The position numbers were made by a program, and so were the translations under genes. From Acidobacteriota bacterium (GTDB lineage: Bacteria > Acidobacteriota > Terriglobia > Bryobacterales > Bryobacteraceae), in contig JACPNQ010000026.1 in the NCBI GenBank assembly GCA_016185425.1, positions 124,001 through 188,000 on the forward strand: DNA of 64,000 bases, written 5' to 3'. Below the pieces are notes generated by a model. That model worked only from the letters and a program-made list of their open reading frames with translations. It did no database searches and was not told the origin of the DNA. Of the stretch, positions 1-7,638 are shown in pieces; within the stretch, counting starts at the first letter, position 1, and every line of letters starts with the position of its first letter.

Positions 1-572
1 AGGTCGCCAACGTTCGCGCGCCGGTGAATAATATCTGCTGGTCCGCTGACGGCGAAACGATCTGGTTTACACAGCCGGGCCATCTCATGAAAGTCGCGAG
101 CCTGGGCGGAGAACCCGTCGCCGTGCGCGAAATCCGCGGCCAGCAAGTCGATTGCGCGCCGGATGGCCGCTGGATCGCCTATCCCAACGAAAAAGGCCTC
201 CACCTGATGACACCGGAGGGGAAGGAAGATCACATCCTCATCCCTGGTCCGCTTCTCAACGGTCGCGTCCAGTTCGGCGAGGGAAGCCGCGTGCTCTATC
301 AGCTCGAAACGGAGAAACGGGAGCTGGTTAGCTGGGACGTCGCTTCCGGCCAGAAGATTCGCAGCGTTTCCCTGCAACTCCCGCCCGGTGACATGGTGAA
401 TCGCTTCAACGTGCATCGGGACGGCAAGCGGGTTCTTTTGCAGGCTGGCCGCATCGCTTACGATCTCTGGATCGCCGAAGGCTTCGCCCAGCCAGCGCCG
501 CTGTGGCGCCGCTGGGTGCGCCACTGGATCGTTCCGTCAAAACCGGTCCCGGCGCGCCCGGAATCGCAATAA
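1..572 (+). CDS. PD40/TolB-like beta-propeller protein, C-terminal part
   Basis: The reading frame is open from the left edge of the window to a TAA at 570-572, so this is the 3' part of a longer gene. A GTG at 24 is an in-frame codon rather than a convincing start. The visible residues contain propeller-type blades with 'CWSADGETIWF' and 'CAPDGRWIAYP' motifs, as in the PD40/TolB repeats that follow a kinase or winged-helix domain in acidobacterial regulators. The last 35 residues (RRWVRHW...) are basic and non-repetitive. The N-terminal effector domain lies outside the window, so kinase, winged-helix regulator and free propeller all remain possible. Confidence 0.75.
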   Translation, partial: VANVRAPVNNICWSADGETIWFTQPGHLMKVASLGGEPVAVREIRGQQVDCAPDGRWIAYPNEKGLHLMTPEGKEDHILIPGPLLNGRVQFGEGSRVLYQLETEKRELVSWDVASGQKIRSVSLQLPPGDMVNRFNVHRDGKRVLLQAGRIAYDLWIAEGFAQPAPLWRRWVRHWIVPSKPVPARPESQ

Positions 573-593
573 CCGTGTTATGCTGCTTCCGAC

Positions 594-1655
594 ATGTTTT
601 GCCGGTCTTTGTTGTTGGCTCTGTTCTGCGGTGCAGCTTGGGCCGCGGACTGGAAGATTGAAACGATTGCGGGGAATGGCAGACCGGGCTACGCAGCCGA
701 CCAACTGAACAATCCGTACGGCCTCGCCATCGGTCCGGACGGAGCGCTCTATATCTGCGACATCGACAACCACGTCGTTCGCCGCCTCGACCTCCAGACC
801 CGCAAACTCACCACCGTCGCCGGCAATGCGCGCATGGGTTTTTCCGGCGACGGCGGGCCCGCCACGGCGGCCAGCCTGAATCAGCCCTACGAAGTCCGTT
901 TCGACAAAGCCGGCAACATGTATTTCGTCGAAATGAAGAACAATGTCGTCCGCCGCGTCGATGCAAAGACGAAGATTATCACTACCATCGCGGGCACGGG
1001 CAAGCCCGGTTTCTCCGGCGATGGCGGCCCGGCGGAGAAGGCGCAACTCAACCAGCCGCACAGCATCCAGTTCGATCCGGCCGGCGACCTTCTCATCTGC
1101 GACATCGCCAACCATCGCATCCGGCGTGTCGACATGAAGACCGGCATGATCGCCACTTGGGCAGGTAACGGCGAGAAGAAGGCCACGCCCGACGGCGCGC
1201 CGGTTTCGGGCACTCCCCTTTACGGCCCGCGTGCGATTGATGTCGATCCGAAGGGCAATCTCTATCTCGCCCTGCGCGAAGGCAACATGGTCTATTCCAT
1301 CGATTGGAAGACGCAGACACTGCACCATATCGCGGGCACGGGCGTGAAGGGTTGGGCAGGTGATGGCGGCCCCGCGAAGCTCGCATTGCTCAATGGCCCC
1401 AAAGGCATCAGTTGGTCGAAAGACGGTGGCGTCTATCTCGCCGACACCGAGAGCCACACCATCCGCCGGATCGATTTGAAGAGCGGCACAATCACTACCG
1501 TTGCCGGCGACGGCAAGCGCGGCGACGGCCCGGAGACTTCCCCGCGCCTTTGCGAAATGTCCCGCCCGCACGGCATCTTTGTCGACAGGAAAGGCGTGGT
1601 TTACATCGGCGATAGCGAAGCGCACCGCGTCCGGCGCCTGGCTATTTCGAAATAA
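594..1655 (+). CDS. Secreted NHL-repeat beta-propeller protein
   Basis: This is a 353-residue protein with a signal peptide (residues 1-18, ending 'CGAAWAAD'), so export to the periplasm or beyond is expected. The rest is built of about five NHL-type units with the recurring pattern 'AGNG..G..GDGGPA..A.LN.P..I..D..GN.YI.D...H.IRR.D', for example near residues 75-95, 130-150 and 250-270. Such propellers bind ligands or partner proteins, and no catalytic signature is visible. The gene follows the PD40 gene by 21 bases on the same strand and its end overlaps the convergent membrane-protein gene by 14 bases. The function is unknown beyond the fold. Confidence 0.85.
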   Translation: MFCRSLLLALFCGAAWAADWKIETIAGNGRPGYAADQLNNPYGLAIGPDGALYICDIDNHVVRRLDLQTRKLTTVAGNARMGFSGDGGPATAASLNQPYEVRFDKAGNMYFVEMKNNVVRRVDAKTKIITTIAGTGKPGFSGDGGPAEKAQLNQPHSIQFDPAGDLLICDIANHRIRRVDMKTGMIATWAGNGEKKATPDGAPVSGTPLYGPRAIDVDPKGNLYLALREGNMVYSIDWKTQTLHHIAGTGVKGWAGDGGPAKLALLNGPKGISWSKDGGVYLADTESHTIRRIDLKSGTITTVAGDGKRGDGPETSPRLCEMSRPHGIFVDRKGVVYIGDSEAHRVRRLAISK

Positions 1656-3462
1656 ATCCGGCGCCCGCCAACACCAGACCCAGGTGCCGGTTATCGTTGG
1701 GCGCCTGGAACGTCCTGTCGATCGTGATCGTCAACTGTACGTGCTCGCCTTTCGCCGCGAAAGGTGGCGTTGTCAGCGTGTAGGAACCCGTTGACGGAAG
1801 CGTCTGCGTCAACACCGTCTCCCCATCCAGCGCAACAGTGACCACGCGTCCCGGCGCTTGCTCCGGCACATAGATCTTCACTTCAACCGGCATCGGCGCC
1901 GCGGGTCGTTTCAACAGCACCACACCGCGCGCGTCCATCCATCGCCATTGCTGATTCTCCAACTCATGCACGCCCGAAACTATCTGCGAACCCGCCTCTG
2001 CCGATCCCATCCGCAAATACGAAAGCTCCGGCTTTCTCGCCACGACGGACACGGTTCGCACCACGTCAATCGGCGCCGCCGTCACATCGAACGCCCGTAG
2101 TCCTGCCGCCGCCGACGAGTACGCCGATTTCGAATGCAGGCCGATCAACCGCAAAGGAATCGGTGACGAAATGACTGTCTCACTCACCGGCGCCGCCACG
2201 CCGCCTCCCGTCGTGAACCGCAAAGAGGCAAGCTCGCTCGATACGACATACTCACCCGGCTGCACCGATTGCCCGCGCAGCAACGGCAACGCTCCGCGCG
2301 ATTCCAGATAGAACCGCAGCCCCCACTCCCCGTTCACCCACACGCGCTTATCCTCCGGCGCGGCCACACGGCGATATCCATCCCAGTGCTGATAGTTTAC
2401 GGTCGCCAGCAACAGTCCGAGCACCAGATTGGCGCCCACCGCCCAATAGCCCGTGTGCTCCGCAACGGCGATACAAACCGGAAGCGCCAGCGGAAGCAGA
2501 TATCGCGCGGAGCCGGCGAAGAACAACGCCAATGAAGCCGCGAAGAACAACAGGATCCACTGTCCCAGCCACTCCTTCTTCCTCGCTCCAGCCAGGATCA
2601 GCGCGCCCGCAAATATCGAGCCCCAGCACAACGGATTCGTATCGAACCAGGCGGCAATCGCCGCTGGAACAATCGCCCACATCCACTCGCTACGAAACAG
2701 CGGAACCGCGGCGAGCGGTGTCACAAGCCACCCCAAATGCGCCGTCAAAGCCGCGGCGTTCCGCAGTTTGTTTTCCAGCCGGTGCAATCCATACGTCGAG
2801 AAGTACCCGTTCAACACTTGTGCGGGCATAGTGCCGGACGTCGCCCGCTCCCACAGCTCATAAACCGCCAGGGTCACAGGGATCACCGCCAGCACCCAAT
2901 GCAGCCGTCGCCGCCAAAAAAATAAGACCGGCACCAGCACCACGCTCTGATACCCGCACATGGCCGCGCACACCATCGCCAACGCCGCCAACACCATTCG
3001 TTCCGCCAGAAACAACGCGATAGACAGCAGCCAGAACGCCGCCAGCGGCAGGTCGCTCTCGAGCGATGTGCCATTCACTACAAACGCCGGCACTGCACAG
3101 AACAACAGCGCCGCCAGTAGCGGCTTGCCGGTAAAACGCCGCGCGATCGATAGCGCCGATAGAGCCGCGATCAACGAAAACGGAACATATGCGGCATGGA
3201 ATGGCGCCTCATACACGTCTCCCATCAGCGCCAGCAACAGCCCCAGATACCAGGCGTTAAACGGTGGATGCGGATGCCCCTGCATCGAGACGACATCGCC
3301 CTGGAAGGCGTAGGCCGTGTGTTTCGGATGCAGCGGCTCGATCTGCGCGTGCTGCGCACCGAAAAGGTAGTAGATATCGTCACCCTGGATGGGCTGAGAC
3401 AAAAACGGCAGGCGCAGCGCCAGCACGAATGCAATGACGATCAACGCCTGCCGTTTCCACAT
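1642..3462 (-). CDS. Polytopic membrane protein, GT39/ArnT-like glycosyltransferase
   Basis: A 606-residue integral membrane protein. It opens with one transmembrane helix and then 'LSQPIQGDDIYYLFGAQH', the acidic-pair loop after TM1 that is typical of the PMT/ArnT (GT39/GT83) superfamily, where Asp residues act near the polyprenyl-phosphate sugar. A 'GHPHPPFNAWYLGLL' segment around residue 60 and about ten more hydrophobic helices follow to about residue 370. The last 200 residues are soluble and beta-rich, probably periplasmic. A polyprenol-linked sugar transferase is the best inference, but donor and acceptor cannot be read. It lies 9 bases downstream of gcvH on the same strand, probably only by transcriptional proximity. 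Confidence 0.7.
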   Translation of the reverse strand: MWKRQALIVIAFVLALRLPFLSQPIQGDDIYYLFGAQHAQIEPLHPKHTAYAFQGDVVSMQGHPHPPFNAWYLGLLLALMGDVYEAPFHAAYVPFSLIAALSALSIARRFTGKPLLAALLFCAVPAFVVNGTSLESDLPLAAFWLLSIALFLAERMVLAALAMVCAAMCGYQSVVLVPVLFFWRRRLHWVLAVIPVTLAVYELWERATSGTMPAQVLNGYFSTYGLHRLENKLRNAAALTAHLGWLVTPLAAVPLFRSEWMWAIVPAAIAAWFDTNPLCWGSIFAGALILAGARKKEWLGQWILLFFAASLALFFAGSARYLLPLALPVCIAVAEHTGYWAVGANLVLGLLLATVNYQHWDGYRRVAAPEDKRVWVNGEWGLRFYLESRGALPLLRGQSVQPGEYVVSSELASLRFTTGGGVAAPVSETVISSPIPLRLIGLHSKSAYSSAAAGLRAFDVTAAPIDVVRTVSVVARKPELSYLRMGSAEAGSQIVSGVHELENQQWRWMDARGVVLLKRPAAPMPVEVKIYVPEQAPGRVVTVALDGETVLTQTLPSTGSYTLTTPPFAAKGEHVQLTITIDRTFQAPNDNRHLGLVLAGAGFISK

Positions 3463-3471
3463 CGAAACCGG

Positions 3472-3849
3472 CTATTCGCCTAGGTAGGCCTGGTAATCGG
3501 CGGCCGACATCAACCCGTCTAGCTCCGCCGGATTCGCCAGCCTAATCTTCACCAGCCACGCCTCGCCATGCGGGTCGGCGTTCAGCTTCTCCGGCGCGCC
3601 TGTCAGGATTGTATTCGATGCAATGACCTCGCCGGTAACCGGAGAATAGATATCGGACACTGCCTTTACCGACTCCACCGAGCCCAGCGCCTTCCCCTGT
3701 TCCACCGCCGCGCCTTCCTTAGGCAAATCGACATACACAATGTCGCCCAGCTCATGCTGGGCGTGGTCCGTTATGCCAATCGTTCCCGTGTCCCCTTCAA
3801 CCAGGATCCACTCGTGTTCTTTGGTGTACTTGTAGTTTTCCGGATACAT
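3472..3849 (-). CDS. gcvH: Glycine cleavage system H protein
   Basis: A 125-residue lipoyl carrier protein of the glycine cleavage complex, which shuttles the aminomethyl group between the P, T and L proteins. The N-terminus 'YKYTKEHEWI' and the lipoylation motif 'GSVESVKAVSDIYSP' with Lys62 are diagnostic, and the length is normal for the family. Its ATG overlaps the gcvT stop by one base (TAATG), so translation is probably coupled. The P protein and lipoamide dehydrogenase genes are not in the window. Confidence 0.97.
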   Translation of the reverse strand: MYPENYKYTKEHEWILVEGDTGTIGITDHAQHELGDIVYVDLPKEGAAVEQGKALGSVESVKAVSDIYSPVTGEVIASNTILTGAPEKLNADPHGEAWLVKIRLANPAELDGLMSAADYQAYLGE

Positions 3850-4964
3850 TATTTCGCTCGCTTGTAGAAGGGTGTCCCGATCACTTCGGCATCCGCCGCC
3901 TGATTGCGAATCATAACTTGGATCGGCTGCCCGATGTTAGACTTCTCTACCGGCAGATAGCACATGCCGACATTCATGTTCACCGTGGGTCCCGGTCCGC
4001 CGGACGTCACCCACCCGGCCTCCGCGCCGTCCACTTGAATCGGATATCCGTCGCGGCCGATCCCCCGTCCCGTCATCTTGAATCCGCACAGCTTCCGCTT
4101 CAGGCCCGCCGCCTTGATCTCTTCCAGTTTCCGCTTGCCGAGGAAGTCGCTCTTGCCGAGCTTCACAATCCAGCTCAAGCCCGCTTCCAGGGGATTCAGC
4201 TCATCGGTAATCTCATGTCCGTAAAGCGCCATTGCCGCTTCCAGCCGCAGTGTGTTTCGCGCGCCCAAGCCTGCGGGTTTAATGCCGAACTCTTCTCCAG
4301 CCGACAATAGTTCGCCCCAAAGCCGCGGCGCTTCGCTGTTGGCGATGTAGATCTCGAAGCCGTCCTCGCCCGTATATCCCGTCCGCGCGATCGTCGCCGG
4401 CGCGCCGGCGACTTCGCCAGTGGCGAACCAGTAATACTTGATCGGCGCCAATTCCGTCTTCGTTAACTTCTGCAGTGTCTCCACAGCCCGGGGGCCCTGC
4501 ACGGCGATCTGCGACAGCGTTGGGCCGATATTCTCAACGCGGGCATCGAACTTCTTCAACGTGTTCTGCTCTTGAATGTGAGCGAAGTCTTTGTCCTGGT
4601 TCGATGCATTGACGCACAGGAAGTAGTGATCGCCGGCGAACTTGTGGACCAGAATGTCATCCACGAATCCGCCGCCTTCCAGAATCAGCCCGCTATAGTG
4701 CGCCTGTCCCACTTGCAGTTTGCCGGCATCGTTGCACGACACCCAGTTCACCAGCTCCAGCGCCTGCGGACCCGTCACCTGGATTTCGCCCATGTGCGAT
4801 ACATCGAACAGCCCCACGCGAGTGCGCACCGTCGCGTGCTCGTCCAGAATCCCGCTGTACTGCACCGGCATGTCCCACCCGCCGAAATCCACCATCTTTG
4901 CGCCCGACGCGCGATGTACCGCGTTTAGCGGCGTTTTCAGAAGGACTCCGGAGGCGCTTTCCAT
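3849..4964 (-). CDS. gcvT: Glycine cleavage system aminomethyltransferase (T protein)
   Basis: A 371-residue tetrahydrofolate-dependent aminomethyltransferase. It releases ammonia from the H-protein-bound aminomethyl group and makes 5,10-methylene-THF. The folate-binding GcvT fold is evident from 'VDFGGWDMPVQYSG', 'GLFDVSHMGE', 'GFVDDILVHKF', 'NASN' and the C-terminal barrel 'WVTSGGPGPTVNMNVGMCYLP'. The length is typical. It is first in the gcvT-gcvH unit and is divergent from the UGA-containing gene at 5031. A GAGG sits just before the ATG. The 66-base divergent spacer is too short for, and shows no sign of, a glycine riboswitch. Confidence 0.97.
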   Translation of the reverse strand: MESASGVLLKTPLNAVHRASGAKMVDFGGWDMPVQYSGILDEHATVRTRVGLFDVSHMGEIQVTGPQALELVNWVSCNDAGKLQVGQAHYSGLILEGGGFVDDILVHKFAGDHYFLCVNASNQDKDFAHIQEQNTLKKFDARVENIGPTLSQIAVQGPRAVETLQKLTKTELAPIKYYWFATGEVAGAPATIARTGYTGEDGFEIYIANSEAPRLWGELLSAGEEFGIKPAGLGARNTLRLEAAMALYGHEITDELNPLEAGLSWIVKLGKSDFLGKRKLEEIKAAGLKRKLCGFKMTGRGIGRDGYPIQVDGAEAGWVTSGGPGPTVNMNVGMCYLPVEKSNIGQPIQVMIRNQAADAEVIGTPFYKRAK

Positions 4965-5030
4965 GAAACCTCAAGGATAGCGGCCCCGGTCGCAGTCGCG
5001 CAAATTCGGACAGCGTGCTAGCGTCGAAAG

Positions 5031-5372
5031 ATGAAATCGATTGACTGGTCCTATCACCGTCAAGGTTGAACCACCTGCGGACGCACGCAGGAGTTTCTTG
5101 CGAAGAATAAGGTGAACGTCGTCACTCGCGTTGATGCCAGGAAGCGCGCCATCGGCCGTGAGGAGGCTATCCGGATCGCTCGCGGCGCTCGTGAAATCGT
5201 CTCCGCCAAAGGCAAGTTGGTGAAACGCCTGCTCACGAAGGATGCGGACGACGATGCCATCGCCGCCCTGATCATCGGCCCCAGCGGCAACCTCCGCGCG
5301 CCCGCGTTTCTCACCGGCAAACGGCTCGTTGTCGGCTTTGAAGAGGGCGCGTACCGCGAGCTGCTCACTTAG
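5031..5372 (+). CDS. ArsC/Spx-like thioredoxin-fold selenoprotein (in-frame UGA = Sec13)
   Basis: Reading from the ATG at 5031, codon 13 is TGA (5067-5069) and the same frame then stays open to TAG at 5370. If the TGA is decoded as selenocysteine, the product is 113 residues starting 'MKSIDWSYHRQG-U-TTCGRT', giving a redox motif U13-T-T-C16 exactly where ArsC/Spx/YffB-type proteins carry CxxC. The remainder ('EFLAKNKVNVVTRVDARK', 'GPSGNLRAPAFLTGKRLVVGF') has the ArsC-like order of helix, beta strand and Arg-Ala-Pro loop. A 7-bp hairpin with a GUU loop starts 17 bases after the TGA. Starting at GTG 5112 instead would remove the active site. The gene is divergent from gcvT and overlaps the convergent neighbour by 8 bases. 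An ArsC-family (seleno)protein is the best call, substrate unknown. No Sec-insertion genes are in the window, so decoding is inferred. Confidence 0.82.
5086..5102 (+). promoter_or_regulatory. SECIS-like hairpin downstream of the UGA codon
   Basis: Bases 5086-5092 (CGCAGGA) pair with 5096-5102 (TCTTGCG) in seven pairs, one of them G-U, closing a three-base loop GTT at 5093-5095. The loop begins 23 bases after the TGA and has G then U at its top. This agrees with the general bacterial SECIS model, in which the apical loop lies roughly 16-37 bases downstream and has a G in its first positions. An alternative 6-bp stem (5074-5079 with 5086-5091) would compete with it. Function is inferred. Confidence 0.6.
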
Positions 5373-5997
5373 GCGGCGGAACCGTCTCTCCCTTGCGCCG
5401 CAGCGTTGGAGCCTTCCGTTTGCCCTGCTCCTCGGCCTCTTTCTTTTCGCTGACTTTCTTCTCCGCCTGCTCCTTTGTCGAGAGCAACGCATCGCGCTCT
5501 TTCTTCTCTCTCGCGTCGCGGTCGATCACACCCTGCCCGCGCGCCGCCAAGTCTTCCTGCGCCAGATCCACCGAGTCCTTCGTGGCCTCTATCGCCGTCT
5601 CCAGCGCCAGTTCGTACCGCGCCATGTCCTTCGGCTGAGCCTCGCGCACCTTTTGCAGCCGCGCCAGCAAGCCCTTCTCCGTCTCGGCCACCGCCTTTAC
5701 GCCCGCCAGCACGTCCACCTTCCGTTTCAGCGCGTCGTCCGTCACAGTATCGGCGGCCTCAACGATCTTCGTGTACTGCTCCAGCAGATCGTGGATCAGT
5801 ATGCTGCGGCCTGCCTTCTCCCGTTTCAATAAGCTTTCCACCTGGTCCACGCGCTGCTTGGCGAAATGCATGTAGAGCTGCAGCCGTTCATTCCGCTCTT
5901 GCACCAGCCGCACCTGGTCCACTTCATCGGCGGTCAGGAAGTCGCGGTCCTGCGCCGCCGCCGTCATCGCTATTACAAACAGTAGAACCCTCATCAC
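5365..5997 (-). CDS. Secreted charged helical protein of unknown function
   Basis: A 210-residue product with a short signal peptide (residues 1-15, 'VIAMTAAAQD') followed by almost entirely helical, heptad-like sequence rich in Glu, Lys and Arg. It ends in a strongly charged tail (residues 160-210, 'EKKERDALL', 'KKVSEKKEAEEQGKRK'). No enzyme motif is visible. Its start overlaps the end of the preceding gene by 4 bases, so it is the last gene of a translationally coupled set behind uvrA. It is probably a periplasmic coiled-coil protein acting with its two upstream neighbours; I do not recognise a family. Confidence 0.75.
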   Translation of the reverse strand: MMRVLLFVIAMTAAAQDRDFLTADEVDQVRLVQERNERLQLYMHFAKQRVDQVESLLKREKAGRSILIHDLLEQYTKIVEAADTVTDDALKRKVDVLAGVKAVAETEKGLLARLQKVREAQPKDMARYELALETAIEATKDSVDLAQEDLAARGQGVIDRDAREKKERDALLSTKEQAEKKVSEKKEAEEQGKRKAPTLRRKGETVPPPK

Positions 5998-6419
5998 GAC
6001 CCCCGCAGCGTGGCTTCCACCAGCTCGTCAATCCTCTTGCCCACATGCTCCGTCACCCCATCCAGCACCGGCCTGTCGTCGAGACTCAAATCCCGCCGGA
6101 ACGTCTCCAGCCTCCGATTCAACTCCCGCAGCCGGAGCTCCGCGCGCTTGAAGTATTTCGGGCTCTTGCGGGCATTCTTGCCTGTTGCCTTCAGCGAATC
6201 GACCGACAGGTCCACCGCGGCCTGGAACTCGGTGAGCTGTTCCTTGATCTTCTCCAGGCCGTTCCGGTCCAGTTCCGTGCGCATCGCGGTGACGATCTCG
6301 CCCGCCGCGATGAGCGCCTTCTCCGAGCGCCGCTCCAGGTTCGGCTCCGCCTTCGCGGCAGCCAGGTCGGAGCCGTGCGCCATCATCGAAAACAACACCA
6401 CTGCAATCAGTCGCGTCAT
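5994..6419 (-). CDS. Small secreted helical protein of unknown function
   Basis: A 141-residue protein with an N-terminal signal peptide (residues 1-16) and a helical body with regularly spaced hydrophobic residues ('EKIKEQLTEFQAAVDLSVDSL', then 'AELRLRELNRRLETFRRDL'). There is no recognisable catalytic or metal-binding motif. It overlaps the upstream TPR gene by 4 bases (ATGA) and the downstream gene by 4 bases, so the three are probably translated as a set. Its function may depend on the TPR neighbour, which is inference from context only. Confidence 0.75.
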   Translation of the reverse strand: MTRLIAVVLFSMMAHGSDLAAAKAEPNLERRSEKALIAAGEIVTAMRTELDRNGLEKIKEQLTEFQAAVDLSVDSLKATGKNARKSPKYFKRAELRLRELNRRLETFRRDLSLDDRPVLDGVTEHVGKRIDELVEATLRGS

Positions 6420-7627
6420 TTCTTTTCCAACACTTTCTTCACCACTCGGATTCGCTGCCGGGCCTTGAACTCTTCCTCCGGGCTCTTACCATCGCTCACC
6501 GCCAGGAATTTTTCATACGCCGGCAGCGCTTCCTTGTAGAGCTGCATCCGGTCGTAGCATAGCGCTCGGAGATACCATTGTGCCGGTGTCTCCTCACCCA
6601 GCGCGCGCAGCTTGTCGAACGCTCCCAGTGTGCCCTGGTAGTTGCCGAGCAGAAACAGCGTCGACGCCAGCTCGCGCCATGCGGCCGTTGCCTTCGCGTC
6701 TGCCTGGGCCGCATTGTAGAACTCCTGCGCCGCCGCCGGCAGGTTTTTTGCCTCGCGCAGCAAACGCCCCAGGGTTAGCCGCAGTTCAACGTTTCGCGGC
6801 TCCTGCTGCACCGCCGCGGCGATCAGTGGAAGGGCCTTGTCGTTCTGCTTCGCCTTCAGGTACGCCGTCGCCAATGCGAAACGGTTCGCCGCCGTCGGCG
6901 ACGTCTTCACCGCGCCCTCCAACTCCGCCACCGCGTCCGCCGCCTGTCCGCTCTCCAGCAGCAGCACGCCCATCCGCTCTCGTGCGCCGGCATTGTCTGG
7001 AAATTGCTTATAGATCGCGATCGCTCCTTCACGGTTCTTGGACTGCTCATAGTGCGAAGCCAGTTCCAGCAGCGCATCCCGATAGGAGGCCTCCGTCTGC
7101 GCCGCGCCCTCAAACCATGTCGCGCTCTCCTTCACGCGGCCTTGCCGCGCCAGCGCGCGGCCCATCGCAACCATCGCTTCCGGGCGTTTCGCATCGGCCT
7201 GCAAAGCCGCGCGCAGCGGAGCTTCTGCCTCCTCCGGCTTGCTCAATCCAAGCAGCGCCTCGCCCATGTAATAGTTTGGACGATACTCCGCCGGCTTCTG
7301 TTTCCGCGCCTCATCGAGAAGCGCAGCCGCTTCGGCAAACTGTTTCTGCCGCAGGTGTAGAACGCCGAGATTCAACTGTGCTTCATAGAGCCCCGGTTTC
7401 GCCGCCAGGACTTTTTTATAAGCAGCAATCGCCTCCCCATCGCGGTTCAACAGACTCAGCGACAGCCCCAAATGAAACTGCGCCGAGAGGTCGTCTTTGT
7501 CTTTCTCGACAGCCTGCGCAAACAGCTTCGCCGCCTCGTCGTACCTCTGCCCTTCCAATGCCTTCATCCCCTCGGCCGCGGGGTCGGCCGCCTGGAGCCA
7601 AAACGCCAGTAACAATAGGGGGAGCAT
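6416..7627 (-). CDS. Secreted tetratricopeptide-repeat protein
   Basis: A 403-residue protein with a signal peptide (residues 1-14, 'LLLLAFWLQAADPAAEG') followed by about ten TPR units running to the C-terminus, for example 'GMKALEGQRYDEAAKLFAQAVEKD' and 'YEAQLNLGVLHLRQKQFAEAAALL'. TPR arrays are scaffolds for protein contacts, so an envelope assembly or lipoprotein-like role is possible. The gene starts 11 bases after uvrA ends and overlaps the next gene by ATGA, so it is likely cotranscribed with uvrA although the functions look unrelated. Confidence 0.85.
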   Translation of the reverse strand: MLPLLLLAFWLQAADPAAEGMKALEGQRYDEAAKLFAQAVEKDKDDLSAQFHLGLSLSLLNRDGEAIAAYKKVLAAKPGLYEAQLNLGVLHLRQKQFAEAAALLDEARKQKPAEYRPNYYMGEALLGLSKPEEAEAPLRAALQADAKRPEAMVAMGRALARQGRVKESATWFEGAAQTEASYRDALLELASHYEQSKNREGAIAIYKQFPDNAGARERMGVLLLESGQAADAVAELEGAVKTSPTAANRFALATAYLKAKQNDKALPLIAAAVQQEPRNVELRLTLGRLLREAKNLPAAAQEFYNAAQADAKATAAWRELASTLFLLGNYQGTLGAFDKLRALGEETPAQWYLRALCYDRMQLYKEALPAYEKFLAVSDGKSPEEEFKARQRIRVVKKVLEKK

Positions 7628-7638
7628 ACGCCTTTAGT

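Noticed and set aside
537-1625. 362-codon minus-strand frame opposite the NHL gene
   Set aside because: It mirrors a GC-rich repeat gene and shows no family motif; the plus-strand gene has signal peptide and repeats.
4965-5030. Possible glycine riboswitch before gcvT
   Set aside because: The divergent spacer is only 66 bases and shows no conserved glycine-aptamer core.
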